From assembly GCA_030448225.1 (NCBI GenBank), contig JAUJNJ010000022.1:3799-67798 (forward strand): a stretch of DNA of 64,000 bases. The letters are read 5' to 3'. The notes beneath the pieces were generated by a model. The model made no database searches and had not been told where the DNA came from. It worked only from the letters and a program-made list of their open reading frames with translations. The stretch is from Phycisphaerae bacterium. Lineage in GTDB: Bacteria; Planctomycetota; Phycisphaerae; Tepidisphaerales; Tepidisphaeraceae. Positions within the stretch are counted from its first letter, which is position 1, and the number at the start of each line of letters is the position of its first letter. Positions 20,520-31,176 of the stretch are shown piece after piece. A program made the translations under genes and the position numbers.

Positions 20520-20940
20520 CGAGATGACCCGCGCGCGTTCCGCCGGCGCGCCCAGCGGATTCAAGAAAGATCCGGTACGCCGTCTGCGCGGACGCGGGCC
20601 GCGACGCGGCGCGTGCCTTCCGTGCGACCGGGCTTATCCGGGATGCTCTCGGACGGCGTCCTGCGGAACGTGACGTGCGGCCCGGAGCGGTGCCCGTTCG
20701 TTCGCGGCGACTCCGCCCGGCGGCGCGCTCCCGGCGGCGGGGCGGTCGAGCCGTTGCTGCGCATCGAAAGTAGTTTGACGGCGTTCCTAGAACATGCAAT
20801 CAGCGAGATGCTTCACGGAGCCAGTTCGACCGGGCGGAGGAGCAGGCGGATCTTCCGGGGAAAGGCGGCGCGCCCGCATTCCGTGCGGCGGGATCGCGTG
20901 CGCTCGCATCGGTGGCGGGCCGTGTTCGTGCCCAGGCCGC
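20520..20940. other. Unassigned gap before gatA end
   Basis: No recognisable coding region, RNA or palindrome was seen here on either strand. Confidence 0.35.
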
Positions 20941-22396
20941 CTACAGCGCCGGCCGGCGGGTGTGCCAGTCGGTGGCGGCCTCGTACATGCGGGCGGCGGC
21001 CGGAGGGCGTGGGCTCGCCGAAGGTGGGGCCGAGCAGTTGCAGGCCGATCGGCAGCGGCTTGTCGCCGGCGGTGAAGCCGCAGGGGAGGCTCAGGCCGGG
21101 GATGCCGGCGATGTTGCAGGTGACGGTGAACACGTCACTCAGGTACATCGCCAGCGGGTCGCCGCTCTTGGCCGATCTGGAACGCGGGCGAGGGGGACGT
21201 GGGGGTGAGGATCACGTCGCACTTCGTGAACGCCTCGTCGAAGTCCCGCGCGATGAGCGCGCGGATCTTCAGGGCCGTGACGTAGAACTGCGAGCCGTAC
21301 CCTTCGGACAGCGCGTAGGTGCCGATCATGATGCGGTTGCACCTCCTCGCCGAAGCCTCCGCGCGGCTCTTGCTGAACAGTTCGAGGATGTCCCGCACCG
21401 GCTCCTTCGTGCGGTGGCCGAAGTGGACGCCGTCGTAGCGGGCGAGGTTGCTGCTGGCCTCACTGGGCGCGATGACGTAGTAGGCGGCGATGCCGTACTC
21501 GGTGTGCGGGAGCGAGACGTCGACGATCTCGCGCCCGAGCGCGCCGGTACTGCGCGATCGCCGCGTCGACCGCCGCCCGCACCTGCAGGTCGACGCCGGC
21601 GGCGTGGTCGTAATCTTGGCGATGCCGACGCGGAGGCGGTCGAGCGGGCGGTCGAGGTCGTGGAGGTAATCGGGGACGGGTTGCGGGGCGCTGGTGGCGT
21701 CGCGCGGGTCGTGGCCGGCGATGACGTTCAGCATCAGGGCGGCGTCGGCGACGGTGCGGCCGAAGGGGCCGACCTGGTCGAGCGAACTGGCGAAGGCGAC
21801 CAGGCCGTAGCGGCTGACGCGGCCGTAGGTGGGCTTGAGGCCGACGAGCCCGCGCACAGCCCGGCGGGCTGGCGGATCGAGCCGCCGGTGTCGGAGCCGA
21901 GCGCGCGCAGCACATCCCCCGCCGCCAGCGCGCCGCGGCTCCGCCGCTGGACCCGCCGGGGACGCGGGCGTCGTCCCACGGGTTGCGGGTGGTGTGAAAC
22001 GCGGCTGTTCTCGGTCGAGCTGCCCATGGCGAACTCGTCGAGGTTCGTCTTGCCGACGAGGACGGCGCCCCGGCCGCCTCGAGCCGGCGGACGACGGTGG
22101 CGTCGTACGGCGAGCGGAAGTCGGCGAGCATCCGCGACGAGCAGGTCGTGGTGCCGAACGACGTGCAGAGGTTGTCCTTGATCGCGACCGGCACGCCGGC
22201 CAGGGCGGTGCGCGTGCCGGCGTCGGCGGCCTTGGCATGCTCGATCGCGCCGGTCCGGGTACGTGCTGACGAACGCGCTGAGGCGCGAATCGAGCCGCTC
22301 GATCCGGTCGAGGACGTGGCGGGTCAACTCCACCGCGGAGACCCGTTTCGAGCGGACGGCGTCGCGGGCGGCCAGCAGCGTGTCGGGCGTATTCAT
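20941..22396 (-). CDS. gatA: GatA, amidotransferase subunit A, frame-disrupted
   Basis: GatA is the amidase subunit that releases ammonia from glutamine so that GatCAB can convert Glu-tRNA(Gln) or Asp-tRNA(Asn). The ATG at 22396 gives [20 protein letters not shown]. Signature pieces follow in order: [16 protein letters not shown] with the catalytic lysine, [26 protein letters not shown] (catalytic serine pair), [63 protein letters not shown] (in pieces), [17 protein letters not shown], and [13 protein letters not shown]. It ends DWHTRRPAL with TAG at 20941. At least seven frameshifts occur in a gene that should be essential, which argues for sequence errors. Confidence 0.9.
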
Positions 22397-22821
22397 GCGG
22401 CGACAGCCTAAAGCGCGGGATGAAAGTCAAAACCGCCCGGACGGGCCGGCGGCAGAGCCGGACCGCGGAGGCGCACCGCCGCACCGTGTAGCGCGCGTTC
22501 CCGAACCCTTCGACGGCTCGGTGCCACCGTCGCCGTTGATCCGCGCGACGGCGGCGGCGGCCGCGAGGAGGGGACGGGATCAACGGACTTTCCGCGGCGA
22601 GAGGCGCCGGCACGACCATGTCATTTAACTGGGATGTGCACGCGCCCGGACGTTGGGGGGCGAGCGATCGTCCGGTCCGTCGGACGCGCGTCGGCGGTCA
22701 GGAGATCGGGCTGGGGCCGCGCGAACCGTATAGCGATCGGATGCCGGGGGAACCGTGGGAGCGAGTTCCCCATCGTTCGGGGACGCTACTGTCGACCCGC
22801 GTACTGAGGATTTTGCTCGCC
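22397..22821. other. Gap between gatC and gatA
   Basis: These 425 bp separate gatC from gatA on the minus strand. No gene is recognisable. A gap this wide means the two subunits may have separate promoters, unlike the tight gatCAB operons of many bacteria. Confidence 0.4.
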
Positions 22822-23134
22822 TCACCCGGCCGAGTCTTCGCCGCCGCCGAGAATCTTGGGGACCTTAAAGAACGGGCCGTCGGTCTCGGGGGCGTTGCGG
22901 AGCACGTCCTCGACCGGGAGGCTCGGCTCGACCACGTCCTCGCGCAGGACGTTGCTCAGCGGGACGGCGTGCGCCATCGGTGCGACGCCGGCGACGCCGG
23001 CCTCGTTGATCTTCGCGACGTAGTGGAGGATCTGCTCGAGTTGCGCGTGTACTTCCGGAGGTGCGCTCGTCGAGCGCGCGGCGCGAGAGTCTGGCGACGT
23101 GGCGGACGGTGTCCTGCGTGATCGGATCGGCCAT
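22822..23134 (-). CDS. gatC: GatC, amidotransferase subunit C, frame-disrupted
   Basis: GatC is the small belt subunit that stabilises GatA-GatB. The ATG at 23134 opens MADPITQDTVRHVARLSR. After two slips it continues as LRKYTR...ILHYVAKINEAGVAGVAPMAHAVPL (in pieces) and VEPSLPVEDVLRNAPETDGPFFKVPKIL (in pieces), ending GGGEDSAG with TGA at 22822. The DGPFFKVPKIL end is diagnostic. About 104 residues is normal. No gatB is present in the window. Confidence 0.85.
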
Positions 23135-23202
23135 GGGCGGCGGTTCTACTGCGGCGGCGGCGGCGGCTCAAGGACGTGCGTCGCGCGAGCACGTCGCGCA
23201 AA

Positions 23203-23241
23203 GCCACACAGGCGCGCCGGGGGCCGGCGCGCCTGTGTAGC
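23203..23241 (-). terminator. Terminator hairpin after rpmB
   Basis: A perfect 15-bp stem (23206-23220 with 23224-23238, ACACAGGCGCGCCGG) with a 3-nt loop lies between the rpmB stop and the gatC start. On the minus strand it is followed by GGCTTTGC, a weak T tract. It probably ends rpmB transcription. Confidence 0.6.
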
Positions 23242-23280
23242 TCGTGTTGATTCGCAAGCGCGGGCGGACGCGCGAGGGGT

Positions 23281-23553
23281 TCAGGCCGCCGCGTTGGTGT
23301 CGGCGGGCTTGGTGTAGGTGCGGCGCGGGGGCTTGGTGACCATGCCGTTGCGGAGGGCCTTGGCGCTGACCTTGATGCGGACGACCTGCCCGTCGATCAG
23401 GGCGCGGACCTTCTGGATGTTCGGCCGGAACTTGCGGGCCGTGATCCCGGTGATCTTCGTGCCAACGCCGCCGAGGTACTTCGCCTTGCCGCGGTGGGTG
23501 ATCTGGTTGCCGAAGCTCGTCTTCTTGCCGGTGAAATAGCAAACCCGTGGCAT
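23281..23553 (-). CDS. rpmB: 50S ribosomal protein L28
   Basis: Ribosomal protein L28 of 90 residues. It starts at the ATG at 23553 (MPRVCYFTGKKTSFGNQITH), with GAGAGG seven bases upstream, instead of the longer in-frame ATG at 23664. The core continues RGKAKYLGGVGTKITGITARKFRPNIQ and the basic KPPRRTYTK tail. The CYFTGK start matches L28 although it lacks the usual second CxxC pair. The gene is intact and conserved, sitting between a terminator and a large palindrome. Confidence 0.95.
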   Translation of the reverse strand: MPRVCYFTGKKTSFGNQITHRGKAKYLGGVGTKITGITARKFRPNIQKVRALIDGQVVRIKVSAKALRNGMVTKPPRRTYTKPADTNAAA

Positions 23554-23654
23554 TACTAACCTCTCGGTCTCAATTCGCTTGCGTTCAACTCTAGGAAAAT
23601 CGAGCCCGGGAGTATAGGGCGGGGAGGGAGGGTTTGCAAGGCTCGGGATCGCGT

Positions 23655-23892
23655 GAATGACCAATGACTAAGCCCCAATGACCAACAAATGACCCAAGTC
23701 CCAATGACCAATGATCGCGCAGGTCGTGCCGGTGCAACGCTCGTGTAAAGCCGCCGATGGCATCGGCGGTCCACCCGGCGCGTGCCATCCGCAGCTTTAC
23801 GCGGTGATCGCCCGCACGGCGGAGACGCGTCTCTTCTTGGTCATAAGGACTTGGTCATTTGTTGGTCATTGGGGCTTGGCCATTGGTCATTC
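23655..23892. repeat. 238-bp palindrome of CCAATGACCAATGA words
   Basis: The left arm (23655-23714) contains GAATGACCAATGACTAAGCC, CCAATGACCAACAAATGACC and CCAATGACCAATGA. The right arm (23837-23892) is its near-exact reverse complement, ending TTGGCCATTGGTCATTC. The loop contains another inner repeat (GCCGATGGCATCGGC at 23753-23767). AT-rich arms stand out in this genome. It lies between the secretin and rpmB, both minus strand. Confidence 0.88.
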
Positions 23893-23984
23893 CCCCACTC
23901 CCCCCGCGCGCCTCCGCCCCCGAAAACGCCCCCGGGCGGTTCGCACCCGGGGGCGTTTCGCGTTTGTCTACGGCCGTGCGGCGA

Positions 23985-26900
23985 TCACTGGCCGAGCTTC
24001 GTGCTGAGCAGCGGGAACTGCTTCTGCTCGACCTCGCGCTGGATGATGATCGTCGGGCGGACGAGGATCAGCAGGACGAACTCGTCCTTGGCGACCGAGT
24101 GGTTGGTGAACAGCCGCTTGAGGAACGGGATCTTGGACAGCACCGGCACGCCGGCCTCGACCTCGATCTCGCCGGCGATCGTCTGGCCGCCGAGCAGCAG
24201 CGTGCCGCCGTCGGGGACGCTGACGGTCGTGCGGATGTCGGTCAGCTGGATTTCCGGCTGCTGGATGATGCCGCTCGGCGCGTCGTTGGAGATCACGTCG
24301 ATCACGTCGTCATCGTCGTCGTTGGTCGTGTCGTTGTTCGTGCCGGTCTGGAACGTGAACTGCGCGAGCTGCACGAGCGTCGACAGCTGCGGGCGGAGCG
24401 TGAGCGTCACGTACTTGCGGTCCGAGCTGACGGTCGCCGCGACGTCCAGGACCACGCCGCTCTCGACCACGTCGATCGTCGGGTCGAACAGGGCGACGCC
24501 GGTGCCGACCTGCGGCGCGAGGTCGCTGACGTACGCCCGCTGGTTGGCGACGAGCACGTACGCCCGCTGGCCGTTGAACAGCGTGACGCGCGGGGCGGTG
24601 ACGAGGGTCGAGGTGCGGCTGGCCTGGGTGGCCCGCAGCAGCATGTTGACCTGGAAGTCGTCGAGGAACGTCGCCGCCGCCGTCAGGCCCTGCGCGGTCG
24701 CGCCGATGCTGCCGGGCACCGAGGTGGCCGGGCCGGTGGTGAACGTCGAGCTGTCGTTGTCGACGGTGATCTCGGAGAAGTTCGCGTCGTTGCCGGCGTC
24801 GGTGTTGAACACGAAGTCGACGTCGACGCCCACGTCCTCGAGGAAGTTGCGCTGGACCGTGAGGAAGCGGGCCTCGACGGTGACCTGGATCGCCCGGGTC
24901 TCGCGGAGCTGCTCGAGCAGGTTGACGAGCTGGCGCTGGTTCTCCGGCGTCTGGGTGACGATGAGCTGGCCGGAGAGCTCGCGGACCGCGCCGACCGAGC
25001 CGCCGTTGTCGCGCCAGCTGTCGGGGTCGACCGTCTCCTGGATGAGCTTGGTGATCTCCTCGACGAGTTCCTCGCGGGTCTTGAGGCCCTCCTCGTCCTC
25101 CTCGCTCTCGCTCTCGCCGCCGAACAGGCCCTGCCCGCCGCCGCCCCCGCCGCCGCCGCCGCCCCCGCCGCCGCCGCCGCTGCCGGAGGCGCTCTGGAGG
25201 CTGAAGTTCGGGGCGTCGGTGAAGTCGGGGACCTGCAGGATCAGGTCGCGGATGTCGTAGACGCGGGTCAGCGTGTTGCCGCTGAGGTCCTCGGCGGTCG
25301 AGATCGTGATAACGCCCTCGTCGACCGTGTAGCCGAGCTTGTTCGTCTCGTCGCCGACGCTGTCGAGGATGATCCGCAGCGCCTTGCTGAACTTCACGTT
25401 CCGCAGGCGGGCCGTCACCGGCGCGTTGCGGTCGATGCCGGCGGCCTCGAGGGCGCGCCAGTTCACGAAGATGTTGGCGCTGCTGACGTCGCGGAGGAAG
25501 TCGACGACGTCGCTGAAGCCGACGCCCTCGAAGCTCAGCTCGGGCAGGGCCCGGTCGAGCTGGGCGATGACCGCCCGGTCCTCGGCCCGCTCGCCGCGCT
25601 CGGCCGAGGTCGTCTGCTCGCGGACCTGGCTGATGTCCGGCCAGTCGCTCGGGAACCGCAGGATGTCGTCGTACGGGATCTGCGCCTCGAGCGCGTTGTT
25701 GAGCTGGTTGGTCATCTCCCGGTCGAGGCGCTCCTCGAGCCGGGCCTGCTCGCTGAACTGGAGCTTGTCCAGCAGCAGCGGGCGGACGCCGACGGCGTAG
25801 TCGTTCGTCGGGTCGATGCTGACGATCTGCTCGACCACGCCCAGGGCCTGCTCGTAGCGCCCCTGGTCGCTCAACTCGCGGGCCTGGCGGACGAGCTGCG
25901 CGACGGTGCGCTGGCGGTCCTCCTCGGCCTGCTGGCGCGCTCGGCGACGCGGCGGGCCGACTCCTCGTTCTGGTTGTTGATGTCGATCTCGCGGCGGCGG
26001 CTCCAACGCCTGGTCGTACTCCAGGCGGGCGTTGGCGAGCGTCGTGTCGAAGCCGTCGAGCTCGTCGGCCGTGAAGATCGCCGGGTTCTGGCGGCGGACG
26101 AGGTCGGCCTGGTTCGGCGCGGTGCGGCCGCGCGGAGTTCGGCCTCGTCGATCGGGCGGTTGGTGTTCTCCACCGCGGCGGTCACGCGCGCGCTCGGAGA
26201 TGGCGGCGTCGAACCGGTACTGGATCTCCTGCCGCTGGGCCTCGATCTCCTCGGCGGCGCGGGTGAGGCGGTCGCCGGCGGCGGGACGCTCGGAGCGGAG
26301 CGTGAGCGTCTGCTCGAGGCCGGCCGACGCCTGCGCGTTGGTCGGGTCAAGCACCGTCGCCCGCTGGTACAGGTCGCGGGCCGTCACGGTGTCGCCGGCG
26401 GCCTGGGCGGTGCGGGCCTCGCGGACGAGGCGGGCGGCCTCGGCGACGTTCTGCGTGCGCTGGATCTCGTCGGGCGGGCGGCGCGTTCGAGTTCGGCCTG
26501 CGCGTCGGGGTCGGCCCCCTCGGGCACGACGACCGTCGGCTGGGCCTCGACCTGCGCCGAGACGTCCGCGTCGGCCGGGGCCGGGTCGGCGGGCGCGACC
26601 TCCACGGCGACGTCCGCCGGGGCGGGATCGGCGGGCGCCGGGTCGGCCGGCATCACCTCGACGGACGCGTCGGCGGGCGGCGCGTCGGCGGGGCGCGGGC
26701 TCGGTCGGCGCGACCTCCACCGTCGCGTCGGCCGGGGCCGGCTCGACGGGCTTCGGCGTCGGTCGCCGGCGGCGCGTCCTGGGCGATCTGGGCGGCCAGT
26801 TCGTCCTGCCGCCGCTGCTCTTCGGCGATCCGGGCGTTCTCCGCTTCCTGGCGGGCGAGGCGGCTGCTCCGTCTTGCGACGGTCGGCGGCCTCCTTCTTG

Positions 26901-28070
26901 TCCATCCGGGCGAGGTAGGTCTTGGGGCTGTCCTGGAACAGGCCGCGCGGACGGTAACCGGCCTGCTGGGCGGCGAGGAAGTACTCGCGGGCCGCGATCC
27001 AGTCGCCCTTGTCGTACGCCCGCCTTCCGGCGTCGTAGGCGGCGCGGCCGCTCATCTTGGGCGCTCGGCCTCGGCGGCGGCGTCGGCCGCGGCGGCGCGC
27101 CGCCGGCGGCGAGCGCCTCGGCGGCGGCGATCTGCTCGCGGGCCTTGGCCTTGGTGCCCTCGTCGGCGAACGCGTTGTTCGCCGCCGTGTTGTATCGGTC
27201 GGTCGCCTCGGCATAGCGGCCGGCGTCGAACGCCTCCTGGCCCATGCGGAACTGCTCGCGGGCGGCGCGGCGTTCGTCGGCGGCCTTCTTCGCGTCGCCG
27301 AGCGCGTCGGCCACGCGCATGTCGCTCGGCGTCGGGCATGCCGTCGGTCCGCACCTGCTGGAGCGTCTCCTGGGCCTCCTCGTACTGCCCCTTCTGGTAC
27401 TGCTCGAGGCCGAAGCGCGCAGGAGCTCTTCGTTCGAGAACGTCGTCTCGCCGGCCGGCGCGTCGACGGCGGCGGCCGCCGGGGCGGCGTCGGCGTCGGA
27501 CGGGGCGGCGTCGGACGGGGCCGGGTCGGCGGGCGTCACGTCGACCGCGGGCGGGTCGACTTGAGCCGGATCGACCGCGGGGTCGATCGGGCGCGGGCTC
27601 GACCGGGGCCGGCTCGACGGGCGCGGGGGCGGCGTCGGCGGGCGCGGGCTCGATCTCGGTGGGCTGGGGAGCCGCATCGGCCGGGGCGGGATCGGCGGGC
27701 GGTCCGCGCGTCAGCCGGGGCCGCGTCGGCCGGCGCGGGCGCCGGGTCGGACGGGGCGGGGGCGGGGCCGCCGCCGATGTCGGCGGGCGGCGTGCCGATC
27801 TCGTCCTCGGCCGGGGCCTGCAGGAGCGTGCCGAGCGCGGGGATGCCGTCGGCGGCGGCCGCGGGCTCGGTCGACTCCTGGGCGTACAGCCGGGACAGCC
27901 CCGCGACGAGCGGGGTCGCCATCGCGGCCGCGAGGCTCAGGGCCGCCAACTGCCGGCGGCGCCGGCGGGCGGACGGGGGCCCGTGGTGCGGGACGAGCCC
28001 GGGGTGTGGGACGAGCCCGTGGTGCGGGCGGACGAAGCGACGGAACGATCGGACACGCGCTGAAGAACAC
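23985..28070 (-). CDS. Giant secretin (GspD/PilQ-type) with repeat-rich N-terminus
   Basis: Secretins form the outer-membrane gate of type II secretion or type IV pili. The C-terminal 640 residues are intact: an STN/N-domain region (FEGVGFSDVVDFLRDVSSAN), a polyglycine tract of 14 residues (25137-25186), then the secretin core with APRVTLFNGQRAYVLVAN, an Asp run, VSVPDGGTLLLGGQT, and the signature VPVLSKIPFLKRLFTN. The N-terminal half is broken by several frameshifts and is rich in Ala/Pro/Asp repeats (APADPAPADVAVEVAPAD) and TPR-like helices. A GTG at 28070 is the best start, with AGGAGG six bases upstream. A slip then leads to an RRRRRQLAALSLAAAMATPLVAG signal region (in pieces). About 1360 codons is roughly twice normal length. 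Confidence 0.85.
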
Positions 28071-29438
28071 AGCGTTCCTCCTAAGACGGGACCCGGTGGG
28101 CTCTGGTACCCGGACCCGGCTTGGTTACCCGGACGCACGCCACTGCGGCCGGTCAAACTGGCGCGAGGCAGCGGGCCTTTTCTGGCCGACGCTCCTCCGG
28201 AAGCTACCGACGAACAGACATGACGACCAGCGCGTGGGCCGCGATCCGGCCCGGCGGCGCGACGCGGTCTCGGGAGGGGCGAGCCCTCCCGTCGACGTGG
28301 TCACGCGGCCTGAGCGGAATGCGGTTTGGGACGGATCGTCGGGGCATGCGCGGGAGAACCGGTCTGGTGCAAAATCACGAGGGATGGCCGGCGGCGAATC
28401 CGTTGCCGGGCGGCGCCCTTCTGGTGTCGAACACGGTCACGCGGGGAAGCTCGCCCGGTGGCGCCCTGCTTCCCTCGTCCGGCGGCCATGGGTCGTGGGC
28501 CGGGAGTTGAACAACTGTCGGATGTCCGAGGTCGGGGTCTCGTTTCACGCGGGCGGCAGCGGCGAACTGCGACCCGCGGGGCGAATCCTAACCCGGCCCG
28601 CGGCACGCCGGTAACTTTTGGCACCTGCGCGCCATGCGCCAGGACCGCGGGGCACGTTCTTATCCGCCGTCGCACCCGCCGTCGCGACGCGCGCCCCCGG
28701 CCGCCCCGCTTTCCGGGCGGCCCCCGGCGCGAAACACGCCGCGTCTCGTCTCGGACTGCTTGGACGTCGGTGGGCACCCGATGGCGAAGCCACGGCCGCC
28801 GCGACGGCCCGCGCCTCGTTCGACCCGAGCCCGCGGGGGGCCGGGACGAAACACGACGCGGCTGATCGCGACGGAGGACCGGTGCGAGGGAGCGAGTCGA
28901 CGCCCCGCAGAGGAGAGCAAACACGTCCCCGAACCGCCGCCCGGGTCGCCCTGATCCGACCCGCTCGAACCCGCCTGCCCGTCAGCACCTCCGGCCGTTT
29001 TGCGGCACGGCGGTCTGGCGAGCGGCGGGAAGTCTAGCAAAGCCCTACGCCGTTGCAAATAAAATCGTCCGTCCCAGCGGTGCGGGATGAATGATCAAGC
29101 CCTGTGCTGGCGCGGCCGTTTTTATCGGAAATCGCCGGTGTTTTTGGCGTCCGTCGGGGGCGACGCGCGAGGCGGTGGCTGGCGCGTGCGCGAGCGGCGC
29201 GAAAGGCCGAATCGTGACGCGCGAGGGGACGGCACCGACGACGCGCGGCGCCGACGTTCCGTCGTTCTGCGCCCGGGCCAAAGGGCCGGGGGTGAAAGAC
29301 ATGGGTCGGGGAGAGTGCCTCGGCGACGCACGCGATATGCGGTGCGGACTCGGCAAGACGGTGCCCCGGACTCGCGTCGCGGTGCCTCGGCCCTTCGGGC
29401 CGGCCGCGAAACGATGGGTGGATCGAGCGACGAACGAC
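28071..29438. other. Unassigned 1.4-kb stretch
   Basis: Reading frames on both strands are Arg/Pro/Gly-rich and none matches a known family. The region includes short inverted pairs (for example around CGGGCGGCCCCCGG at 28715) and, near its end, one copy of the GGCCCTTCGGGCC element (29386-29413). It may hold promoter DNA for the divergent secretin or degraded repeats. Confidence 0.35.
29386..29413. repeat. GGCCCTTCGGGCC dispersed element, copy 1
   Basis: A 28-base stretch with core GGCCCTTCGGGCCGGCCGCG is identical to bases 41897-41924. The core is itself a palindrome. Two diverged copies in opposite orientation occur at 51149-51180 and 61641-61671. Confidence 0.75.
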
Positions 29439-30122
29439 TCACGCGCTCGGGCCGCGCAGGTCGTCGCGGACGTACGCGGGCAGGTGGGCGACGAACGCCT
29501 CGATCGCATCGATGACGCGAGGCAGTTGCGTCGCCGGGTAGCGGCCGGCGCGGGTGCGCACGACGCGGGGGCCGCCGAGTTCCCACCGGTCCGGCTCGAG
29601 GGACAGGAGGTACTCGATCATTTGCGGGTGGATGATGTCGTACGCGCGCCGTCGGTCGTCGCTCGTGACGTGGTAGCGGGTGCTGAACGCCTCGGACTCG
29701 AAGTTCAGGTCGTCGAACCCGAGCACCGACGCGACGCGGTCTGCCACCCCCTCCGGCCGGATCACGAGGCGCGGGAACGACAGCGCCGGCAGCCGCGCCG
29801 CGACGACGCCGTAGTGGTGCGTGCGGCGGTTCTTGCCGCTGCCGGTCTCGAACCGGTAGTCGAACAGCTCCCACACGACCTCCCCCCGCCGCCCGGTCAC
29901 GTAGTTCGACGCCCGCCGGCCGCGGCCCTTGCCGAACGGCTCGAAGTCGGCCAGCGCCGCGAGCAGGTCGTCGGGGACGTGTTCGCGGAACTCCCACCCC
30001 TGGGACGCGGCCCACGCGCCCAACTCCTCGCGGCGCTTCTTCGCCGACAGGACGCTCAGGACGATGATCGCGCCCGCGGCCAGGACGAAGAACCCGACGA
30101 TCAGGAACGGGAAATATTCCAT
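29439..30122 (-). CDS. Membrane-anchored protein of unknown function
   Basis: An intact 227-residue protein. Residues 5-25 (PFLIVGFFVLAAGAIIVLSV) form a single N-terminal membrane helix, so most of the protein is soluble and anchored. The body has alternating strands with FGKGRGRRASNYVTGRR, VVWELFDYRFETGSGKNRR, and LPALSFPRLVIRPEG, a pattern found in uncharacterised bacterial proteins (DUF3137-like at best). It is third in an operon with the two membrane genes upstream (30-nt gap). Confidence 0.75.
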   Translation of the reverse strand: MEYFPFLIVGFFVLAAGAIIVLSVLSAKKRREELGAWAASQGWEFREHVPDDLLAALADFEPFGKGRGRRASNYVTGRRGEVVWELFDYRFETGSGKNRRTHHYGVVAARLPALSFPRLVIRPEGVADRVASVLGFDDLNFESEAFSTRYHVTSDDRRRAYDIIHPQMIEYLLSLEPDRWELGGPRVVRTRAGRYPATQLPRVIDAIEAFVAHLPAYVRDDLRGPSA

Positions 30123-30152
30123 GCGTGTGATCGTACCAACCCGCGTGCGGCC

Positions 30153-30797
30153 TCACGCGAGCCCGGGGACGGTCGCGCGGTCGGCTTGGCTCCACTTGCC
30201 GCGCAGTTGCCGCGCGGCCCGGTTGAATGCGACGGCGAAGCGGATCAGCAGGTAGAGGCTCCAGAGCAGGAAGAGGAACGACACGACGCTCAGCAGCAAC
30301 ATCATGGCGAGCCACACGGCCGACCGGTTCATCCAGTACGGGCTCAACCCGAGCGACGTGCCGTACGCGGCAATAAACGAGAATACGCCGCAATAGACGA
30401 ACGACAGCGCCGCGCCGACCCCGACGATCGTGCAGTGCTCGGCGAGGTGGGCGCTGCGGGCGCGCCTGGCGAGCCCGCGGAGCTGGCGGAACAGCAGCAG
30501 CGGGAGCGGCGCCGTGCCGACCGTCGCCAGCGCAGCCGCCGCGAAACCGATTGCGGACATCCCGAAGCCGGCCGTCCAGGACGGGACGGTGAAAGCGGCG
30601 ACGCTCAACTCGGCGTATGCGTGGAACAGCGCGAGGGCGACCAGCGGGACCATCGCCGCGACCCGCAGCGCCCGCCGCAGGCGGCGGTCCGCCCCGTCGG
30701 CCGGCGCGTATCCCTCCGGCGACGTCAGCATGAACGCGGCGATCAGCAACACCACCGCGGCCAGGTCGAGGAGGTCAACGGGCTCCTGAGCCATCAT
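30153..30797 (-). CDS. Multi-pass membrane protein of unknown function
   Basis: An intact 214-residue protein with about five predicted membrane helices, including LLDLAAVVLLIAAFMLTS, LRVAAMVPLVALALFHAYAE, and WLAMMLLLSVVSFLFLLWSL. It starts at the ATG at 30797, overlapping the stop of the upstream zinc-ribbon gene by an ATGA junction. No catalytic motif is visible. It is probably translated together with its neighbour. Confidence 0.75.
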   Translation of the reverse strand: MMAQEPVDLLDLAAVVLLIAAFMLTSPEGYAPADGADRRLRRALRVAAMVPLVALALFHAYAELSVAAFTVPSWTAGFGMSAIGFAAAALATVGTAPLPLLLFRQLRGLARRARSAHLAEHCTIVGVGAALSFVYCGVFSFIAAYGTSLGLSPYWMNRSAVWLAMMLLLSVVSFLFLLWSLYLLIRFAVAFNRAARQLRGKWSQADRATVPGLA

Positions 30798-31176
30798 CGA
30801 CAGTCGGACCAGTCGGTACCACGTGATCCCGGCCGGCGCGCGACGAAGCGACCGTAGACGTGCTCCGTCAACGCCATCAGCAGCGGCACCACGAACGGCG
30901 CGGACAACACGATCAGGATCGCCAGCAGCACGAGGTTCGCCCCGCGCGCGCGATGCGGGCGAGCCAACGCGGGCGGGTGTCGTGGAGTTCGTCGCTCACG
31001 CGGCGGCTGCGCTCGGCGAGCAGGCCGCACTCGGGGCAGGGCTGGTCGTCGGCGATCCCGTGCAGCACGTAGCCGCACCGGTAGCACGTCCCCTGGGCCT
31101 CGGTCACCGGCACCGCGTACTGCAGCGACGCCGGCGCGACGGGATCGACGGTGGCGACGGGCGCGCGTGTTTCCAT
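30794..31176 (-). CDS. Small zinc-ribbon membrane protein, one frameshift
   Basis: About 127 residues. The ATG at 31176 is chosen over the ATG at 31188 because GGAG lies five bases upstream. Residues 28-55 hold a zinc ribbon CYRCGYVLHGI...CPECG, the same motif family as at 17.8 and 18.3 kb. After one slip the C-terminus is a membrane helix NLVLLAILIVLSAPFVVPLL followed by ALTEHVYGRFVARRPG. It heads a three-gene minus-strand operon. Confidence 0.6.

Noticed and set aside
20520..20940. Small gene opposite the gatA end
   Set aside because: No ribosome site or domain; composition matches shadow frames.
24000..26918. A very long plus-strand open frame opposite the secretin
   Set aside because: It is the antisense shadow of a clear secretin gene, with repetitive Arg/Val/Glu/Leu composition and no domain.
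28071..29438. Several long open frames on both strands
   Set aside because: They are Arg/Pro/Gly-rich, overlap each other on opposite strands and match no family. High GC alone produces such frames.
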